The position numbers and the translations under genes were made by a program. A DNA stretch of 29,616 nucleotides from Pelosinus fermentans (lineage in GTDB: Bacteria > Bacillota > Negativicutes > DSM-13327), in NCBI GenBank assembly GCA_002434245.1, contig DJJR01000018.1:1-29616 (forward strand), in the 5' to 3' direction. Below are positions 1 to 7,841 of the stretch, in pieces. The notes beneath the pieces are model-generated. The model was not told where the DNA came from and did no database searches. It worked only from the letters and a program-made list of their open reading frames with translations. How positions within the stretch are numbered: position 1 is the stretch's first letter; each line of letters starts with the position of its first letter.

Positions 1-25
1 ATATATTATACGAGGAGTGTTTATT

Positions 26-121
26 ATGACGAAAATTTATGAATTGACCCTCTGTTTCTCAGCGAGAATTGCGCCCCCTCAATCAGTAAGTAGCGATGAA
101 TCCCAATCTAGTCTTTTTTAG
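26..121 (+). CDS. Possible 31-residue short ORF upstream of the MFS leader
   Basis: A short ORF with a fair ribosome binding site (AGGAG at 13-17, 8 bases before the ATG) ends just before the structured leader of the MFS gene. Its peptide (begins MTKIYEL, later PPQSVSSDES) resembles the peptide starting at 194 (DKIYIVF, then LPQPVSSVNSE), and the DNA also aligns in patches. It may be a leader peptide or the remnant of a tandem duplication. No function is recognised and expression is uncertain. Confidence 0.3.
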   Translation: MTKIYELTLCFSARIAPPQSVSSDESQSSLF

Positions 122-144
122 CGGGAAGGATTCTACTTACACGA

Positions 145-216
145 AATCATAGGCATCCTCCCCGCTCGAAAAGAGCAAATAAGGAGGACGTCCATGCTTA
201 ACAAGGATGACAAAAT
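145..216 (+). repeat. Direct repeat copy 1 (MFS leader), 72 bp
   Basis: This block recurs at 6805-6876 with 3 differences in 72 positions. It contains the leader hairpin, a ribosome binding site and the first seven or so codons of a short ORF. Here it precedes an intact MFS gene; the other copy leads straight into a terminator. Confidence 0.93.
152..193 (+). promoter_or_regulatory. Structured leader hiding a ribosome binding site
   Basis: TCCTCC (156-161) pairs with GGAGGA (183-188), and flanking bases extend the stem with one mismatch. The GGAGGA is the Shine-Dalgarno sequence of the ATG at 194. Inside the loop a second small stem forms (GCTC 164-167 with GAGC 173-176, loop GAAAA). The pairing seen would block translation of the short ORF at 194. 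A role as a translational switch for the downstream MFS gene is inferred. It could respond to a protein, a ligand or temperature; the sequence matches no riboswitch class I recognise. Confidence 0.55.
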
Positions 217-400
217 CTATATTGTTTTCTTACCGCAACCTGTAAGCAGCGTCAACTCCGAGAAGTATGTAACAATAAAGGAGATTGATCGGTATGCTTC
301 GGGACAAAACACTCTTAGGATTGATTTTGGCGGTGGTGCTCATGATGGTTGGCGTAGGTATGGTTATGCCTCAACTGCCTCAACGTGTCGTAGATTTTGA
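194..400 (+). CDS. Possible leader ORF overlapping the MFS start
   Basis: A 68-codon ORF follows an AAGGAGGA ribosome binding site that is buried in a hairpin. Its 3' half overlaps the MFS gene out of frame, so only the first 30 or so residues (begins MLNKDDKIYIVF) are free of other coding constraint. The start of the peptide is conserved in the second copy at 6854 (MFSKDDKI). Ribosomes translating it would pass over the MFS start at 294, so it could act as a coupling or leader peptide. No protein family is recognised. Confidence 0.35.
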   Translation: MLNKDDKIYIVFLPQPVSSVNSEKYVTIKEIDRYASGQNTLRIDFGGGAHDGWRRYGYASTASTCRRF

Positions 401-1460
401 TGGAAATGGGCGTTCAGTTGGCTATATTGCGTCAGCCTTTGCCTTTTCTTATTTATTGCTTCAAGTTCCAAGTGGTAGTTTGGCTGACAGGATCGGTTTT
501 AAGCCGCTGCTTATGTTTGGCTACTTGTTGTGCGCTCTTACCGGGTTGGTGTTTTACTATGCAACGAGTTCAACCATGATATTTTTTGCCAGGGTGCTGC
601 AAGGCGCCGGCGAAGCACCGGTCTGGGCCCTGGCACCGGCATTGCTGTCCCTTAGATTTCCTCTTGCCAAAGGAAAAGTTATGGGGATCTATAACGCTGC
701 CATGCATGTTGGTCTTGCCCTGGGACCTATGTTGGGCATAATCCTGGCGCGGATTGTCAGCCGTGATGCTGTATTTGTGGTTTACTCTGCGGGTTGTTTG
801 GCGGGCGTTATTGTTATTTACCTTTTAGTAGATAACGCCTCTAAGGGGGAATACCAGGCAAATCGTCAGTTCGATATTTCTGCCGTGATTGGACTGGTCA
901 GAAACTGGAAAACGTTACTTTCTTTATTAGGAATTACGTTATACGGAGCCAGCTATGGGATTTTCAATACCAATATACCGGTGTTTTTATTGGAAGAAAA
1001 GAACTTTACCCCCATACATATCGGTATGTTCTTTTCCTTATTCTATATGGCTATCAGCCTCTCACAAGTGATTGTCGGGTCAATGTCAGACCGTTTTGGC
1101 CGGAGTATATTCATGATTTTGGGACTGCTGATAGTAGCCGGTGGTTTGATTGTCATGCCAGCCTGCATCTTTCCGTTGATTTTATTGGTACTTACGATCG
1201 TAAGCTTTGGTATGGGTGTTTTTTATCTTGCCTCAATGGCCTACCTGAATGAAATTGTCCCTGATTCTTTAAAAGGAACGATTTCAGGAGCTTATTATTT
1301 ATTTTGGGGCAGTGGCTATTTTTTTTGTCCACTCTTCATTATCCAAGTAGCCGATTTGATTGGTTTCCAGGCCGCTATGGCGGGTTATTCTTCGCTGGCA
1401 CTGGTAGTCGCTTTAGGCATGATCCTAGTACTGGGGCCGAAAAACGCAGTCAAGAAATGA
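294..1460 (+). CDS. MFS exporter (drug:H+ antiporter-like)
   Basis: This is a 388-residue inner-membrane protein with about 12 hydrophobic segments, the normal length for a 12-TM major facilitator exporter. The MFS loop 2-3 motif is visible (SGSLADRIGFKPL), with a related repeat in the second half (GSMSDRFGRS). The segment after RVLQGAGEAPVW has the Gly/Pro-rich look of the antiporter motif (GLALGPMLG). Together these suggest proton-driven export of a small molecule or drug; the substrate is not predictable. I chose ATG 294 because AAAGGAGA at 277-284 is well spaced for it, while an in-frame TTG at 285 is too close. It follows the structured leader and ends at a bidirectional terminator. GC is locally higher than in the neighbouring pump genes (39 of 60 bases in line 601-660), consistent with separate acquisition. 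Confidence 0.85.
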   Translation: MLRDKTLLGLILAVVLMMVGVGMVMPQLPQRVVDFDGNGRSVGYIASAFAFSYLLLQVPSGSLADRIGFKPLLMFGYLLCALTGLVFYYATSSTMIFFARVLQGAGEAPVWALAPALLSLRFPLAKGKVMGIYNAAMHVGLALGPMLGIILARIVSRDAVFVVYSAGCLAGVIVIYLLVDNASKGEYQANRQFDISAVIGLVRNWKTLLSLLGITLYGASYGIFNTNIPVFLLEEKNFTPIHIGMFFSLFYMAISLSQVIVGSMSDRFGRSIFMILGLLIVAGGLIVMPACIFPLILLVLTIVSFGMGVFYLASMAYLNEIVPDSLKGTISGAYYLFWGSGYFFCPLFIIQVADLIGFQAAMAGYSSLALVVALGMILVLGPKNAVKK

Positions 1461-1505
1461 GGACTATCATTAAAAGAGATGTCTATGTGATAACTTGTAG
1501 TCGAT

Positions 1506-1522
1506 CCCTGCATAATGCAGGG
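1506..1522 (+). other. Perfect 7-bp hairpin downstream of the MFS gene
   Basis: CCCTGCA and TGCAGGG are separated by TAA. There is no U tract directly after it, so it is not an intrinsic terminator by itself. It may stabilise the mRNA end ahead of the terminator at 1555. Confidence 0.45.
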
Positions 1523-1536
1523 GAGCGTACGTTTTG

Positions 1537-1613
1537 CTTCGGAATAAAATAGTCAAAGGCCCGCGAAATTTCGCGGGCCTTTATTTTCCAAAAGCGTTCA
1601 GGAAGGTCTGCAG
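1537..1613 (+). repeat. Cassette tail repeat, copy 1
   Basis: From CTTCGGA through the terminator and about 25 bases beyond, this stretch aligns with 6878-6958. The terminator core is nearly identical; the flank after it is about two thirds identical by eye over 30 ungapped positions. It marks the end of the unit that begins with the leader repeat at 145. Confidence 0.65.
1555..1588. terminator. Bidirectional intrinsic terminator, MFS / MarR
   Basis: A perfect inverted repeat (AAAGGCCCGCGAAA with TTTCGCGGGCCTTT) is followed by a T-rich run on the + strand and an A/T-rich stretch on the other. It lies between convergent genes and can serve both. Confidence 0.88.
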
Positions 1614-1679
1614 CGATCACGATCTTTTTTCTGCAGGTGTACAGTAGACACAAAAAATACGCTGATTTGGTCCATTAGA

Positions 1680-2111
1680 CTAAGTTATCTTATTGATAAT
1701 TTTACAGATGTCGGTTAAAGCCTGATTTAGGTATAACAAGTCATTTTGATCCAAATCTTTTAGTTTAGTCTCTAATACTGCAAGGGCTTTTTCTTTAATT
1801 TTCACAAGTATATCCAATCCTAATGGAGTTATGCTTATCCTGATAATTCTTCTATCGATGGCATCATATTCTCTTTGAACAAAACCTTCGGACACCAATT
1901 TATCGATAAGAGGTGTCATCTGCTGCTTTGGTATAAGTATTTCATTGGATAGCTCTGTCATTGTAGCTTTTTTTTCTACTAAAGCAACTAATACATTAAT
2001 TTGCATGGAAGTGAGGATTGTTCTAAGTTCCAGGTGCATTGAGCGGATAAATTTTTTATTAAGAAGAGGAAGTAATTTAAGGATGGTTTCAGCGGTATTT
2101 GTAGAGCTCAA
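1680..2111 (-). CDS. MarR-family transcriptional repressor
   Basis: A 143-residue protein, typical for MarR. The winged helix spans roughly residues 40-100: MTELSNEI, then IPKQQMTPLIDKLVSEGFV as the recognition helix region, then the wing with the family signature DRRIIRISITPLG. Terminal helices provide the dimer interface. MarR proteins usually repress a divergent efflux operon and release DNA when they bind a phenolic or drug-like ligand. The gene is divergent from an AcrAB-like pump with a 28-bp perfect palindrome between them, so it is the obvious repressor of the pump and of itself (inference). The start is TTG with AGGAG about 10 bases upstream. Confidence 0.88.
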   Translation of the reverse strand: MSSTNTAETILKLLPLLNKKFIRSMHLELRTILTSMQINVLVALVEKKATMTELSNEILIPKQQMTPLIDKLVSEGFVQREYDAIDRRIIRISITPLGLDILVKIKEKALAVLETKLKDLDQNDLLYLNQALTDICKIINKIT

Positions 2112-2192
2112 AAGAATTACACTCCTTATTATTTAGATTGACATGAGAGAGTAAAAAGCTTATCATAAAGCTTACCATTTAGTACATAAATA

Positions 2193-2220
2193 TTTACAAT
2201 TCATAATTATGAATTGTAAA
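2193..2220. promoter_or_regulatory. 28-bp perfect palindrome, probable MarR operator
   Basis: Each half reads TTTACAATTCATAA, giving a perfect 28-bp dyad in the MarR/RND intergenic region, about 80 bp from the MarR start. The size and AT-rich symmetry suit a MarR dimer. A related partial element, TTTGTTTACAGTATAGC, follows near 2240 with TACAGTAT occurring twice. Confidence 0.75.
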
Positions 2221-2334
2221 CAAAAAGATACAGTATTCATTTGTTTACAGTATAGCATCAAATAAATAGGGGTTCAAGACATTAACTGTTGGCATAGAAT
2301 GATTGACTCAAAGAATACGCTATAAGGTTGGTGC

Positions 2335-2382
2335 AATGGTTTACCGGTAATCCAGATGTAAACCATTACTAATTAAATGGTT
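2335..2382. promoter_or_regulatory. Second operator-like inverted repeat upstream of the RND pump
   Basis: AATGGTTTAC (2335-2344) is mirrored by GTAAACCATT (2358-2367) with a 13-base spacer, and a third AATGGTT element follows at 2376-2382, again inverted relative to the middle one. It differs from the 28-bp palindrome and lies in the pump 5' leader. It may be a site for another regulator or an mRNA hairpin. Confidence 0.5.
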
Positions 2383-2433
2383 AATATATAACAGGAATAA
2401 TCGAGTAGCTTTGGAATACGGGAGGAAGAGTAA

Positions 2434-3600
2434 GTGAATATTAAACGTTCAAAAAAGTTGTACATAGGAATCCTAATTATGGTTATTTTGATAGGAATTG
2501 TTGTTGTTCGCAGCGGTTGGTTGTCAAAAAAGCAAGAAGCCCAGCCCCAGGCAGTAGAAGTGAAAGCTATGCAGGTAATTCAGCAGGATGCTCCAATGAG
2601 CTATGAATTTGTGGGGCAAATAAAATCAAAAAATGAAGTCAAAATCATGTCGAAAGTATCTGGCAATATTGTAGATAAGATGGTGAATGGCGGCGATACA
2701 GTCTACAAAGGGCAGCCATTGTTTCGAATTGATAATAAGCAATATCGGTCCGGGATAAATTCAGCCAGAGCGCAGTTAAATAAATCGAAAGCAACACTTA
2801 ATAATGTCCAAAAAGATGTGGAAAGATACAGGCAATTAGCCGCTGTTAATGGCATTGCCCAACAAACTTTAGATACACAGGTATCCCAAGCAGCTGAAGC
2901 TGCGGCGGAAGTTGAAGTGAATCAGGCTAGTCTGCAGCAGGCAACAGAGGATGAGCAAGATACGTTAATACTCTCACCTGTTGATGGCCGCATTGATGTG
3001 AATGATGTCAGCATTGGATATTATGTAGCCGCCGGGTCGACGACAATGGCTACAGTTTCATCCATTGATCCAGTATGGGTTCAGTTTAGTATGAGTGAAA
3101 ATGAATATTTAGACCTTACCCAGCTAGGAAACGGTACTTTACCAAGCACTTTTAAGGATAATCTGAAACTTACGCTGAGCAATGGAACCCAATATCCAGT
3201 ACTCGGTCATATTGAGCAAATCGACAGAGGCGTTAGTGATACAACAGGTACAATTACCCTAAAAGCTTCTTTCAGTAATCCGCAAAAAATTCTCATGCCA
3301 GGTATGTTTGCCAGGGTAGTAACACAGGGAGAAGTACATCAAGGGGCTTTACTCATCCCTCAACGAGCAGTAACGGAATTATTGAGCAAGACATTTGTTA
3401 CCCTAGTAACAGAAGAGAATAAGGCTGAGAGCAGAGTTGTGACTATGGGAGCACGGATTGGAAATATGTGGTTAGTGCAGGATGGGCTGACGGCGAATGA
3501 TCGCATTATCGTAGAAGGCATTAATAAAGTTAAAGACGGATCAGCATTACAAGTAACGATGATACAACCGGATGCGTTACAAATTCCGGCGAAGCAATAA
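2434..3600 (+). CDS. RND efflux periplasmic adaptor (AcrA/MexA-like)
   Basis: A 388-residue membrane-fusion protein that would link the inner-membrane RND pump to an outer-membrane channel. It has an N-terminal membrane anchor (about residues 9-28, very hydrophobic) and no lipobox cysteine, so it is anchored by a helix and not by a lipid. The first lipoyl half follows (GQIKSKNEVKIMSKVSGNI, then GDTVYKGQPLFRID), then a helical hairpin rich in Ala/Gln (about 105-185), the second lipoyl half (ILSPVDGRI) and beta-barrel and membrane-proximal parts. Translation starts at GTG 2434, with GGAGGA at 2421-2426. It is the first gene of a two-gene operon; the pump gene starts 12 bases after its stop codon. 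Confidence 0.9.
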   Translation: MNIKRSKKLYIGILIMVILIGIVVVRSGWLSKKQEAQPQAVEVKAMQVIQQDAPMSYEFVGQIKSKNEVKIMSKVSGNIVDKMVNGGDTVYKGQPLFRIDNKQYRSGINSARAQLNKSKATLNNVQKDVERYRQLAAVNGIAQQTLDTQVSQAAEAAAEVEVNQASLQQATEDEQDTLILSPVDGRIDVNDVSIGYYVAAGSTTMATVSSIDPVWVQFSMSENEYLDLTQLGNGTLPSTFKDNLKLTLSNGTQYPVLGHIEQIDRGVSDTTGTITLKASFSNPQKILMPGMFARVVTQGEVHQGALLIPQRAVTELLSKTFVTLVTEENKAESRVVTMGARIGNMWLVQDGLTANDRIIVEGINKVKDGSALQVTMIQPDALQIPAKQ

Positions 3601-3612
3601 GGGGGATTTTCA

Positions 3613-6600
3613 ATGTCTAATTTCTTTATTAATCGCCCTATTTTTGCGATTGTTTTATCGATTTTCATAACAATAATAGGCGTAACCGCTGCATTTAATT
3701 TACCTGTAGCTCAGTATCCTCAGATATCTCCGCCAACCGTTTCCATTAGTACAGCCTATCAAGGGGCTAATGCTGAGGTCATAGATCAAACGGTAGCTCA
3801 GATCATTGAACAACAAGTCAATGGGGTGGAGGGCATGTCTTATATGTCTTCCACCAGTACAGATTCAGGTTCTTATTCCCTCAGTGTTCAGTTCGATTCT
3901 GGCACGGATGCCGATACTGCAGCGGTGCAGACTCAAAATCGAGTAGCAGAGGCAACTTCATCATTACCAAGTGATGTTCAGACAGTCGGTGTTACGACAC
4001 GAAAATCATCCCAGGATATGTCCCTGATTTTCACACTCTGGTCGCCAAATGATACTTATGATGGCAATTTCTTGAAAAATTATGGCAGCATTTATCTCCT
4101 CGATCAGATAAAACGTGTCAAAGGTGTCGGGGAAGTATCAGAATTTGGTGCGGATTATAGTATGAGAATTTGGTTGCAGCCAGAAAAAATGGCAAACAGG
4201 AGCATTTCTATAAGCCAGGTTACTGATGCTATTAAAAAGCAAAATATTCAAGCCCCTGCTGGTGCTATTGGACAAATGCCTGATGATTCTCAGCAAGAAT
4301 TTCAATATAGTACCAGAGTAAAAGGACGTCTGACAACTCCCCAGGAATTTGGGAATATCATCGTCAGCTCAACAGGCGAAGGGTCTTTTATTCATATAAA
4401 AGATATAGCCCGGGTTGAACTCGGCAGCAAATCCTATACGAGTGACAGCATGGTAAATGGTCATATTAGTACAGGATTTGCTGTTAAATTAACCAGTGAT
4501 GCCAATGCTTTGGAGACAATTGGAAATGTGAAGACAGTTCTTGAGAATGCGTCACAAACATTCCCTGTTGGTTTGCAATATACAGTTGTTGTGGATAGTA
4601 CTAAATTTGTTAGTGAATCAATGACTGAAGTTATTAAAACCCTTGCCGAAGCAATGCTTCTGGTTTTAGTTGTCGTCTTTCTTTTTTTGCAGAGCTGGCG
4701 TGCCACATTGATTCCCATGCTAGCCATTCCAGTATCATTAATCGGAACATTTGGTGCCTTCATTGTGTTAGGATTTACGATTAACACCTTAACTTTATTT
4801 GCCATGGTACTTGCTATTGGGCTGGTCGTTGATGATGCCATTGTTGTTATTGAGGCCGTGGAACATCACATGCGTTACTCAGGACTTACACCGGTAGAAG
4901 CTACTCGGCGAGCCATGAGTGAAGTGACGGGACCCGTAATTGCGATTGCCTTTGTCCTGGCTTCCGTATTTATTCCAGTCGCTTTTTTTGGTGGAATGAT
5001 GGGGATTTTATACAAGCAATTTGCCTTAACGATTGCAGTATCGATGGCTTTATCAGCTGTTGTCGCTTTGTCTTTGACGCCGGCACTTTGTATATTATTA
5101 CTGAAGCCTTATGATCCAAATGCTCATAGTGGAAAGGTTGGTAAGTTTTTTGACCAGTTCAATCACTGGTTTGAAACAAACATTGAAAGATATGGAAATG
5201 GCTTATCTAAAGCTATCTCCAAAGCAAATTTATGCATGATTGTATTGGTTGTATTATGTCTTTCAATTGTGGGATTATCACAGATCGTTCCTACGTCTTT
5301 TGTGCCTGATGAAGATCAGGGATACTACCTTACCTCTATTTCTCTACCGGAAGCAGCCAGTTCCAATCGTACGAAGGCAGCGACGTCTGAACTTTTTGGC
5401 AAGGTGAGTTCTCAATCAGGTATTTCCGATATTATGTCCATAACGGGGTTCGATTTATTAGGTGGAGGATCTAAGCCCAATGTAGCAACCATGTTTGTTT
5501 CCTTGGATTCGTGGGGAGAGAGAACCAGTCCTGAATTAGCTGTACAAGCTCAAATTGGTCAAACCTTTGTGGCCGGCGCTCATTTGCCTGAAGCAACAGT
5601 CATTGCTTTTGCACCTCCGGCATTACCAGGACTTGGAATTGTGGGTGGATTAACTTTAATGCTGGAAGATCAAAAAGGGGGATCCTTGGAGGCCCTGGAT
5701 AGTATGTCCCAGGCTTTTATTACTGCAGCAAAAGCGCGTCCTGAGATTGGGTCAATTTCTTCCAATTTTAAAGCTGATACGCCCAGCTATGAATTTGAAG
5801 TTGACCGGGAAAAAGCTGAAAACATGGGAGTCACCATTGAAGATGTATTTTCAGCTTTACAGGTATTTCTCGGTGGATCTCAGGTGAATGATTTTAATGA
5901 ATTTGGTCGTACGTATAAGGTTATTGTGCAAGCTGAAACATTCTATCGTAAAGATATTAATGCGGCACGATACTTGTTTGTGAAAAGTTCTAGTGGGGCA
6001 ATGGTGCCATTAAATACGCTGATAAAACCGACAAGCATCAATGCTCCGGCGACCATTACAAGATATAATGGCCTTAAAGCTGTTAAAATCAGCGCCACTC
6101 AGGCATCTGGGTATAGTTCGGGCCAGGCAATGGCCGCCCTGGAAGAAGTCGCTAAAACGCTGCCTAGTGGGTATTCTTATGAATGGTCCGGTCAAAGTCG
6201 TGAAGAAAGACTTTCAGGGAGCCAAACCCTCATTGTATTTGGGATGGCGATTGCTTTCGCGTTTTTGTGCTTAGCTGCCCTGTACGAAAGTTGGAGTGTA
6301 CCTTTTGCAGTATTACTCACCGTTCCGGTGGGCATATTTGGTGCTTTCTTAACTCAATATGCACGGAACTTAGAAAATAGTATATATATGCAAATCGCTT
6401 TAGTTATGCTCATTGGTCTAGCAGCAAAAAATGCCATATTGATTGTAGAGTTTGCTAAAGTACGAGTGGATAATGGTATGGATATCGTTCAAGCCTCTAT
6501 TGAAGCGGCAAAGATTCGTCTGCGTCCCATCATTATGACATCATTAGCGTTTATTATCGGTTGCGTTCCGTTGGCAATTGCTACGGGTGCTGGTGCAGGT

Positions 6601-6768
6601 GCTAGAAATTCTATGGGAACAGCAGTGGTAGGGGGTATGCTTGCAGCTACGGCTCTTGGCATATTCTTAATTCCCGTTCTGTTTGTAGTGGTAGAAAAAA
6701 TTAAGCTGTCGGGCAAAAATAAGGAAAAATCTGTAAACATACAGATTTCAAAAAATGTAACTAAATAA
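3613..6768 (+). CDS. RND multidrug efflux transporter (AcrB/MexB-like, HAE1)
   Basis: At 1051 residues this matches the usual AcrB length. It begins with the family-typical MSNFFINRPIFA and has 12 TM segments with two large periplasmic loops. The proton-relay aspartates fall at D407 and D408 (GLVVDDAIVV), the same numbering as E. coli AcrB, and the relay lysine is present in GLAAKNAILIVEF. It should be a trimeric inner-membrane proton antiporter for hydrophobic drugs, working with the adaptor encoded just upstream. No outer-membrane TolC-like gene follows, so that channel must be supplied from elsewhere. RND pumps of this subfamily need an outer membrane, which is the main clue that the host is a diderm Firmicute. 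No terminator lies directly after the gene; the nearest is in the scar at 6892. Confidence 0.96.
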   Translation: MSNFFINRPIFAIVLSIFITIIGVTAAFNLPVAQYPQISPPTVSISTAYQGANAEVIDQTVAQIIEQQVNGVEGMSYMSSTSTDSGSYSLSVQFDSGTDADTAAVQTQNRVAEATSSLPSDVQTVGVTTRKSSQDMSLIFTLWSPNDTYDGNFLKNYGSIYLLDQIKRVKGVGEVSEFGADYSMRIWLQPEKMANRSISISQVTDAIKKQNIQAPAGAIGQMPDDSQQEFQYSTRVKGRLTTPQEFGNIIVSSTGEGSFIHIKDIARVELGSKSYTSDSMVNGHISTGFAVKLTSDANALETIGNVKTVLENASQTFPVGLQYTVVVDSTKFVSESMTEVIKTLAEAMLLVLVVVFLFLQSWRATLIPMLAIPVSLIGTFGAFIVLGFTINTLTLFAMVLAIGLVVDDAIVVIEAVEHHMRYSGLTPVEATRRAMSEVTGPVIAIAFVLASVFIPVAFFGGMMGILYKQFALTIAVSMALSAVVALSLTPALCILLLKPYDPNAHSGKVGKFFDQFNHWFETNIERYGNGLSKAISKANLCMIVLVVLCLSIVGLSQIVPTSFVPDEDQGYYLTSISLPEAASSNRTKAATSELFGKVSSQSGISDIMSITGFDLLGGGSKPNVATMFVSLDSWGERTSPELAVQAQIGQTFVAGAHLPEATVIAFAPPALPGLGIVGGLTLMLEDQKGGSLEALDSMSQAFITAAKARPEIGSISSNFKADTPSYEFEVDREKAENMGVTIEDVFSALQVFLGGSQVNDFNEFGRTYKVIVQAETFYRKDINAARYLFVKSSSGAMVPLNTLIKPTSINAPATITRYNGLKAVKISATQASGYSSGQAMAALEEVAKTLPSGYSYEWSGQSREERLSGSQTLIVFGMAIAFAFLCLAALYESWSVPFAVLLTVPVGIFGAFLTQYARNLENSIYMQIALVMLIGLAAKNAILIVEFAKVRVDNGMDIVQASIEAAKIRLRPIIMTSLAFIIGCVPLAIATGAGAGARNSMGTAVVGGMLAATALGIFLIPVLFVVVEKIKLSGKNKEKSVNIQISKNVTK

Positions 6769-6804
6769 TTATTCTGCATGCCTGAAAAAGTAGTAGAAGC
6801 GATT

Positions 6805-6876
6805 AATCATAGGCATCCTCCCCGCTCGAAAAGAGCAAATAAGGAGGACGTCCATGTTTAGCAAGGACGACAAAAT
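6805..6876 (+). repeat. Direct repeat copy 2 (orphan MFS leader)
   Basis: 69 of 72 positions match 145-216, including the whole ribosome-binding-site hairpin. No MFS gene follows. A short reading frame from ATG 6854 (MFSKDDKI...) runs 23 codons into the next terminator. Two of the three differences change an amino acid of the short peptide (Leu to Phe, Asn to Ser). Confidence 0.93.
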
Positions 6877-6877
6877 T

Positions 6878-6958
6878 CTTCGGAAGATAATAGTTAAAGG
6901 CCCGCGATATTTTGCGGGTCTTTAACTATTTTCAAGAACAGTCCTGTAAGGGGCGCAG
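6878..6958 (+). repeat. Cassette tail repeat, copy 2
   Basis: Aligns with 1537-1613, starting at CTTCGGA, through the terminator core and into its flank. Because it touches copy 2 of the head repeat directly, the two together look like an MFS cassette from which about 1.3 kb of interior was removed. Confidence 0.6.
6892..6931 (+). terminator. Intrinsic terminator of the orphan leader / RND operon
   Basis: AGTTAAAGGCCCGC (6892-6905) pairs with GCGGGTCTTTAACT (6914-6927) with one mismatch, followed by ATTTT. It is the first terminator downstream of the pump gene and probably ends the RND transcript. Confidence 0.85.
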
Positions 6959-7039
6959 TTGTGTTTGCGACAGAAAAAATGCAATTCCTTGTTCATCGTG
7001 ATATTTTCATAAGTTAAACGCAATTTTCAGTATTTTCTA

Positions 7040-7068
7040 TTGATTAAGTTAGAATCTTGATTTATAAT
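7040..7068 (+). promoter_or_regulatory. Sigma-70-type promoter of the GntR gene
   Basis: TTGATT (7040-7045), a 17-base spacer and a perfect TATAAT (7063-7068). A dyad CAACT-GATA-AGTTG (7096-7109) lies shortly downstream and could be a regulatory site in the leader. Confidence 0.72.
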
Positions 7069-7132
7069 AAAAGAAAAAACTTGTATGAAGAGTAACAACT
7101 GATAAGTTGGATAGAGAGTTGAGGTATTTTTA

Positions 7133-7804
7133 TTGCAAATTCTTAAAGCCAATATTACACAACAGGTTATTGAATATTTAAAGAAAAATATTGAGAATGG
7201 TACCTGGGCAGTGGGAGAAAAAATCCCATCCGAAAATAGGCTAACGGAAATTTTAGGCGTAAGCCGCTCAAGTGTAAGGGTGGCAATTCAGCAGTTTATT
7301 GCCTTAGATGTATTGCAGAGTATTCATGGAAAGGGTACCTTTGTAAGGATGAATACTATTGCGGGAGTTAGCAGTAACTTAAATGCAATTAATGAAGCTA
7401 ACTATGATGATATAAATCAAGTTTTAGAATTCAGAAGAATTATTGAGACGGAAAGTGCTTATATTGCTGCGCAGCAGGCAACGGATGAGACGATCAACAA
7501 CCTGGAAATTTATCTGAAAAATATGAAAAACAGTATTGGTCAGTCCGAAGAATTTGTTAAACAAGATATGCTTTTTCATGAAGAAATTTGCCATGCGACT
7601 GGTAATCGTTTATTGGAGAATTGTTTAAAGGAAGTTTTTCGGCAGACAGCAAAAAACCACAAACAGATGAATGAAGCGTTTGGTTATAATGATGGAGTTT
7701 ATTTTCATACGTTAATGTTAAAGGCAATTAAAGATAAGGATGCTAGAAAAGCAAGGAATTTGATGAAAGAACATTTGCAACAAGCCATTGAGCGTTTAAA
7801 GTAA
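7133..7804 (+). CDS. GntR-family regulator, FadR subgroup
   Basis: A 223-residue regulator. The N-terminal winged helix (about 8-72) has the GntR signature: GEKIPSENRLTEILGVSRSSVRVAIQQF, then GKGTFV at the wing tip. An all-helical FCD-type effector domain follows (about 90-220) with likely metal ligands in DMLFHEEICHATGN and, near the end, FHTLMLKAI and MKEHLQQAIERLK. FadR-type regulators of sugar-acid operons bind the pathway substrate or an intermediate. It is the first gene of the hexonate cluster and has its own good promoter. The start is TTG with GAGGT about 8 bases upstream. A matching operator lies between it and the dehydratase gene. Ligand identity is inferred only from the neighbours. 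Confidence 0.9.
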   Translation: MQILKANITQQVIEYLKKNIENGTWAVGEKIPSENRLTEILGVSRSSVRVAIQQFIALDVLQSIHGKGTFVRMNTIAGVSSNLNAINEANYDDINQVLEFRRIIETESAYIAAQQATDETINNLEIYLKNMKNSIGQSEEFVKQDMLFHEEICHATGNRLLENCLKEVFRQTAKNHKQMNEAFGYNDGVYFHTLMLKAIKDKDARKARNLMKEHLQQAIERLK

Positions 7805-7841
7805 GAATAAAAAATATAGTAGTATATTTTTTTGTTATTAC

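Noticed and set aside
1506..1522. Hairpin as the MFS terminator
   Set aside because: It lacks a following U tract; the hairpin at 1555 is a far better terminator.
4461..4841. 126-codon open frame on the minus strand inside the RND pump gene
   Set aside because: It lies wholly within a well-supported gene, has low-complexity Ser/Thr/Asn composition and no ribosome binding site; it is an antisense shadow.
145..6876. The MFS-to-repeat segment as a composite transposon
   Set aside because: The flanking blocks are direct repeats that carry a leader and coding start, with no terminal inverted repeats, target-site duplications or transposase gene.
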